DNA of 8,515 bases, taken from positions 1 through 8,515 of the forward strand of contig JADGNM010000093.1 of assembly GCA_017883485.1 (NCBI GenBank), read 5' to 3'. Within the stretch, counting starts at the first letter, position 1. Each line of letters begins with the position of its first letter. The position numbers and the translations under genes are program-made. This DNA comes from Methanosarcina sp. (lineage in GTDB: Archaea > Halobacteriota > Methanosarcinia > Methanosarcinales > Methanosarcinaceae). Shown piece by piece: positions 6,507 through 8,515 of the stretch. The notes under the pieces are model-generated. The model saw only the letters and a list, made by a program, of their open reading frames with translations, had not been told where the DNA came from and did not search any database.

Positions 6507-7124
6507 TTAATCCAAGCGCACAATTCTTACAAGAGCCTGAACCGGAACATTAGCTACCATCTCTGCACCTTTCTTGTCAACGAGGACAACTACAACCCTT
6601 GGTTTTGCATCCATTTCCCTTAGTTGCTCGATCGCTTCCAGGGTAGTGGAGCCGGTAGTAATAACGTCATCTACGATTACACAGTTTTTGCCGGCGACAG
6701 TCCCGAAATTTCTGCTTATCGTTCCTTTCTGGCCCGGATGGCCCTCATCCTCCTGTCCTTTACGGGAATGATATATGGCCAGGTCAGCTCCCAGTTCATG
6801 TGCCATCATACTTGCCAGGGGAATACCACTGGCAGCGACGCCAACGACCACATCTACTCCAGTGTTCGTTTTTTCAAGGGTTTCAAGCACCATATCACAG
6901 AGCGCAAGCGAGATGTTGTGGAGACGGGTAGCACTTTTCCCTATATTGCTCCAATTTACTGAGATGTCTTTTGGAGCGGGGGCGGTTGCTTCTTTTTTTG
7001 AACGGGTTAAAAGCCAGGTAACCGTTTCTCTTGAAACGTTTAGTTCGTCGGCAATCTGGCCGGTAACAAGCCCGTTGCTTTGCAGTTCCACAGCTTTCTG
7101 GATTAAATCTTCTATATTCTTCAT
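6507..7124 (-). CDS. gfcR: PyrE-like transcriptional regulator of the GfcR family (HTH plus phosphoribosyltransferase-like domain)
   Basis: The 205 residues split into an N-terminal helix-turn-helix (about 17-40, [20 protein letters not shown]) and a type I phosphoribosyltransferase fold from about 68 to the end. The PRPP-binding loop is clear: [13 protein letters not shown] at 149-161. [10 protein letters not shown] at 95-104 is the PRTase PPi-type loop. This HTH-PRT layout and length match the archaeal GfcR group, annotated as orotate phosphoribosyltransferase-like. In haloarchaea GfcR activates sugar catabolism genes; its job in methanogens is not settled. It could sense PRPP or a nucleotide rather than catalyse. 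A GGTGG lies about ten bases before the ATG, with GGAGG one base from it. The gene sits alone behind a 217-base gap filled with repeats that may be its own operator. Confidence 0.88.
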   Translation of the reverse strand: MKNIEDLIQKAVELQSNGLVTGQIADELNVSRETVTWLLTRSKKEATAPAPKDISVNWSNIGKSATRLHNISLALCDMVLETLEKTNTGVDVVVGVAASGIPLASMMAHELGADLAIYHSRKGQEDEGHPGQKGTISRNFGTVAGKNCVIVDDVITTGSTTLEAIEQLREMDAKPRVVVVLVDKKGAEMVANVPVQALVRIVRLD

Positions 7125-7169
7125 GCCTCCATTCCCACCTGAAATTTCTATTCGGCTGTATTTCCAGCA

Positions 7170-7237
7170 CAGTTTTACAGTTCTACATTTACACGGTTTA
7201 CAGTTTTACAGTCTACGTTATAAGGTTTACGTTCTAC
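7170..7237 (-). repeat. Array of eight GTARA motifs upstream of the GfcR-like gene
   Basis: Read on the minus strand, GTAGA or GTAAA occurs eight times between 7237 and 7170, at spacings of 7, 14, 7, 8, 9, 6 and 8 bases. A composite unit, GTAGAAC followed by TGTAAAAC, recurs three times in more or less complete form, starting at 7237, 7216 and 7186. A CTTATAAC sits in the one wide gap. It ends 46 bases before the ATG. This is consistent with a cooperative operator, perhaps for autoregulation. Confidence 0.7.
7217..7224 (-). promoter_or_regulatory. Candidate TATA box of the GfcR-like gene
   Basis: CTTATAAC on the minus strand interrupts the GTARA array and lies about 93 bases before the ATG at 7124. 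Initiation about 25 bases downstream would place the start of transcription inside the array, so a protein bound there would block or steer initiation. Confidence 0.4.
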
Positions 7238-7341
7238 TGATAATTTTTGCCTGGAATACTGCCTGAAAAACTCTATTCAAGTATATGTTCTCTCAATTAA
7301 AGACAGTATTGTACTATCAAGCGTTATATCTTTTTCTTTCG

Positions 7342-7842
7342 TTAAGATTGACTCTTATCTTTTATAATTTTTTTCCTTTTTTTCTTAAGAGGCGAGCCGC
7401 AAATGGGACAGACATCCCCCTTCTCAAAAGTTTTTCTGCAGCCTATACACTGCTTTTGCCAGAGAATTATGTCTTTAATTTTCTTCTGGGCAATAGGTTT
7501 AACCTGAATCCCTAGCTGTACGGCAACATTCTGGACTGCGTAATCATCTGTAAGCAGCACTCCCCTATCCCTGTGTTCAAGAGCTTTCGCAAGGATTTCT
7601 ATATCTGTCTTTGAAAGTTCCTCTGAGTCCCTTGTTTGCTCAGCCTTTCTCCTAACCTCTTTTACCATTTCAGGTTCCGGCCACTCAACGCGTAACCCCG
7701 CTTCTTTTGCGAGATCAAAGCGAAGCACGGAGTCCCTGCTCTTTAATTCATCCGCAACTGAAGGGACTGTAATCATCAGCGAGCTGTCTAAATTGCAGTT
7801 TCCCATAATAAAGACTGCCGAGTCTGCTATGTAACAGGTCAT
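7342..7842 (-). CDS. nob1: NOB1-type rRNA endonuclease: PIN domain plus zinc ribbon
   Basis: This 166-residue protein starts with a PIN nuclease domain (about 3-118). The expected acidic residues are in place: Asp7 in YIADSAVF, Glu32 in VADELKSRDS, Asp80 in LSKTDIEIL and Asp99/Asp100 in LLTDDYAVQN. A zinc ribbon follows with Cys132-x2-Cys135 and Cys145-x2-Cys148. The tail is lysine-rich, as expected for an RNA-binding protein. Archaeal and eukaryotic NOB1 cut the precursor of the small-subunit rRNA at its 3' end, using PIN and Zn ribbon in this order. Length is normal for archaea. The ATG at 7842 follows a purine-rich GAGAAGGAAG. It lies 40 bases downstream of the small coiled-coil gene, and both are probably co-transcribed. 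PIN toxins of VapC type lack this ribbon, so a toxin is unlikely. Confidence 0.92.
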   Translation of the reverse strand: MTCYIADSAVFIMGNCNLDSSLMITVPSVADELKSRDSVLRFDLAKEAGLRVEWPEPEMVKEVRRKAEQTRDSEELSKTDIEILAKALEHRDRGVLLTDDYAVQNVAVQLGIQVKPIAQKKIKDIILWQKQCIGCRKTFEKGDVCPICGSPLKKKRKKIIKDKSQS

Positions 7843-7882
7843 CTTCCTTCTCTTTTCTTTTTAGTATATAATTAGATGGGCC

Positions 7883-8137
7883 TTACTCAATTCTGTTCTT
7901 TATTACCTCTTCCAATATCGCTTTCTGTATCTCGATGATTTCTTTAAGTTTAGCGTTGATTTCTTTTAATATTTCCATCTGGTCTTGTATCGCGTTTGTC
8001 GCTGTAATCTCTCTGAGGTTTGTTCTTGTTTGCTCTAATTCCTCTTCTTCTCTTTGTAGAGTTTTTAGAATTTCTCCCATTACTCCAAAGTCACAATTCT
8101 CAAGTTTGTCGGCATCAGCTTTATCTTCTTTACACAC
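7883..8137 (-). CDS. Small coiled-coil protein of unknown function
   Basis: The 84-residue product starts with GTG at 8137. Residues 23-84 are almost entirely helical in character, with heptad-like hydrophobic positions (ILKTLQREEEELEQTRTNLREI, then MEILKEINAKLKEIIEIQKAILEEVI). No cysteine motif, membrane segment or catalytic motif is visible. A GAGGT seven bases upstream supports the GTG start; the next in-frame ATG is residue 20 and lacks that signal. It precedes the NOB1 gene by 40 bases on the same strand, so it may be the first gene of that transcript. I do not recognise the family. A role as an oligomeric scaffold or small partner is only a guess. High Glu/Lys content and clean start signals argue for a real gene. 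Confidence 0.65.
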   Translation of the reverse strand: MCKEDKADADKLENCDFGVMGEILKTLQREEEELEQTRTNLREITATNAIQDQMEILKEINAKLKEIIEIQKAILEEVIKNRIE

Positions 8138-8278
8138 TATTTTAACCTCTGAATAGAATATACTAAATTAATAGCATGTGCATATAGATAAATAGTTGAT
8201 GTCTTAATCCCTATGCTGTTGATATGCGCGTGCTACTGGACGAGCGAATAATCCATTTACTTTAGCAAAATAAGCATC
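8138..8278. other. Spacer upstream of the small coiled-coil gene
   Basis: This AT-rich stretch must hold the promoter of the coiled-coil/NOB1 transcript. TATA-like sequences on the minus strand include TAGTATATTC near 8157-8166 and TTTATCTATATG near 8182-8193. The second gives a plausible leader. No RNA gene is visible. Confidence 0.4.
8145..8149 (-). promoter_or_regulatory. Ribosome binding site of the small coiled-coil gene
   Basis: GAGGT on the minus strand lies seven bases before the GTG at 8137 and decides in favour of that start over the internal ATG at residue 20. Confidence 0.5.
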
Positions 8279-8515
8279 TCAAACTTTAAGTTTTGAATCT
8301 TTCGTGTTTTCTGCATCTGTAAAATTCAGAGTGGATTTTTCCGTGCTTCCGGCATCTCCGCAGCTTATATTTCTGGATAAATTCTCCACATCGCCAGTGT
8401 TTTCGACGCTGTCAATTTTTAGGTCGTCCAGCGTTATATGATTGGTGTTTTGAAGCACTTAAATGTTAGAAGATTTCTTAGTGTCCACTTTGAATCTGTA
8501 ATCCCTGCTTCTCTT
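8279..8515 (-). pseudogene. Coding-like remnant with an internal TAA, probable degraded gene end
   Basis: One minus-strand frame runs from the window edge to a TGA at 8279-8281, interrupted only by a TAA at 8459-8461. Before the TAA it reads KRSRDYRFKVDTKKSSNI. After it come 59 residues rich in Asp, Glu, Asn, Ser and Thr (for example LKIDSVENTGDVENLS). The base composition is richer in GC than the neighbouring spacer, as for coding DNA, yet no ATG start or ribosome binding site is present after the TAA. The product is not recognised. It could be the 3' end of a gene lying mostly outside the window with a nonsense mutation, or simply non-coding sequence. Confidence 0.3.

Noticed and set aside
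6507..7124. Genuine orotate phosphoribosyltransferase (pyrE)
   Set aside because: The N-terminal helix-turn-helix and the length fit the GfcR group, and no other pyrimidine genes are near.
7170..7237. CRISPR-like array
   Set aside because: Units are only 7-8 bases with no unique spacers, so it is a motif cluster and not a CRISPR.
7285..7515. 76-residue plus-strand frame
   Set aside because: It mostly lies opposite the NOB1 3' end and its Phe/Leu-rich content reflects the antisense of a lysine-rich tail.
7342..7842. VapC-type toxin with the small coiled-coil gene as antitoxin
   Set aside because: The PIN domain carries the NOB1 zinc ribbon and basic tail, and the small protein lacks a DNA-binding motif typical of VapB.

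Overview
The window looks like chromosome of a methanogenic archaeon, most probably Methanosarcina or a close relative. The evidence is the gene set: an archaeal NOB1-type rRNA endonuclease, an archaea-only RecJ-like DHH protein with DnaJ-type zinc knuckles, a PyrE-like HTH regulator of the GfcR family, and an NfeD/stomatin pair of the Pyrococcus type. The signals agree: GAGGT/GGTG ribosome binding sites, GTG starts, TATA-like boxes and U-rich terminators. No IS element, CRISPR array, rRNA or tRNA is visible. The genus assignment is inference.

Left part (1-1800): the last codons of an AraC/XylS-type regulator are followed by about 180 bases without a gene that hold two related dyad elements 42 bp apart. 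Then comes a 505-residue protein that appears to be a chimera: a bacterial-style signal peptide and the start of a DUF6448-like domain run straight into a complete AIR synthase/HypE-like domain. This is the oddest gene of the window.

Middle (1760-4240): facing it is an operon on the minus strand with a stomatin-like SPFH/band 7 protein followed 24-27 bases later by an NfeD-type membrane serine protease. The pair is a known membrane quality-control partnership. Its upstream region is shared with the divergent RecJ-like gene and holds three tandem 20-21 bp repeats and a TATA box.

Right-centre (4241-6512): the RecJ-like nuclease gene, with six cysteine pairs, S1, OB, DHH and DHHA1 parts, ends at a hairpin that can terminate transcription from both sides.

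Right part (6507-8515): three minus-strand genes, transcribed in the order small coiled-coil protein, NOB1, then (after a 217-base gap) the GfcR-like regulator. The gap contains a striking array of eight GTARA motifs around a TATA-like box. The last 378 bases hold no intact gene, but a coding-like minus-strand remnant with one internal TAA and a small TAG-interrupted reading frame are visible.

Overall this is mostly housekeeping: RNA maturation, nucleic-acid processing, membrane proteostasis and metabolic regulation. The undescribed parts are the fusion gene and the three repeat-type control regions.
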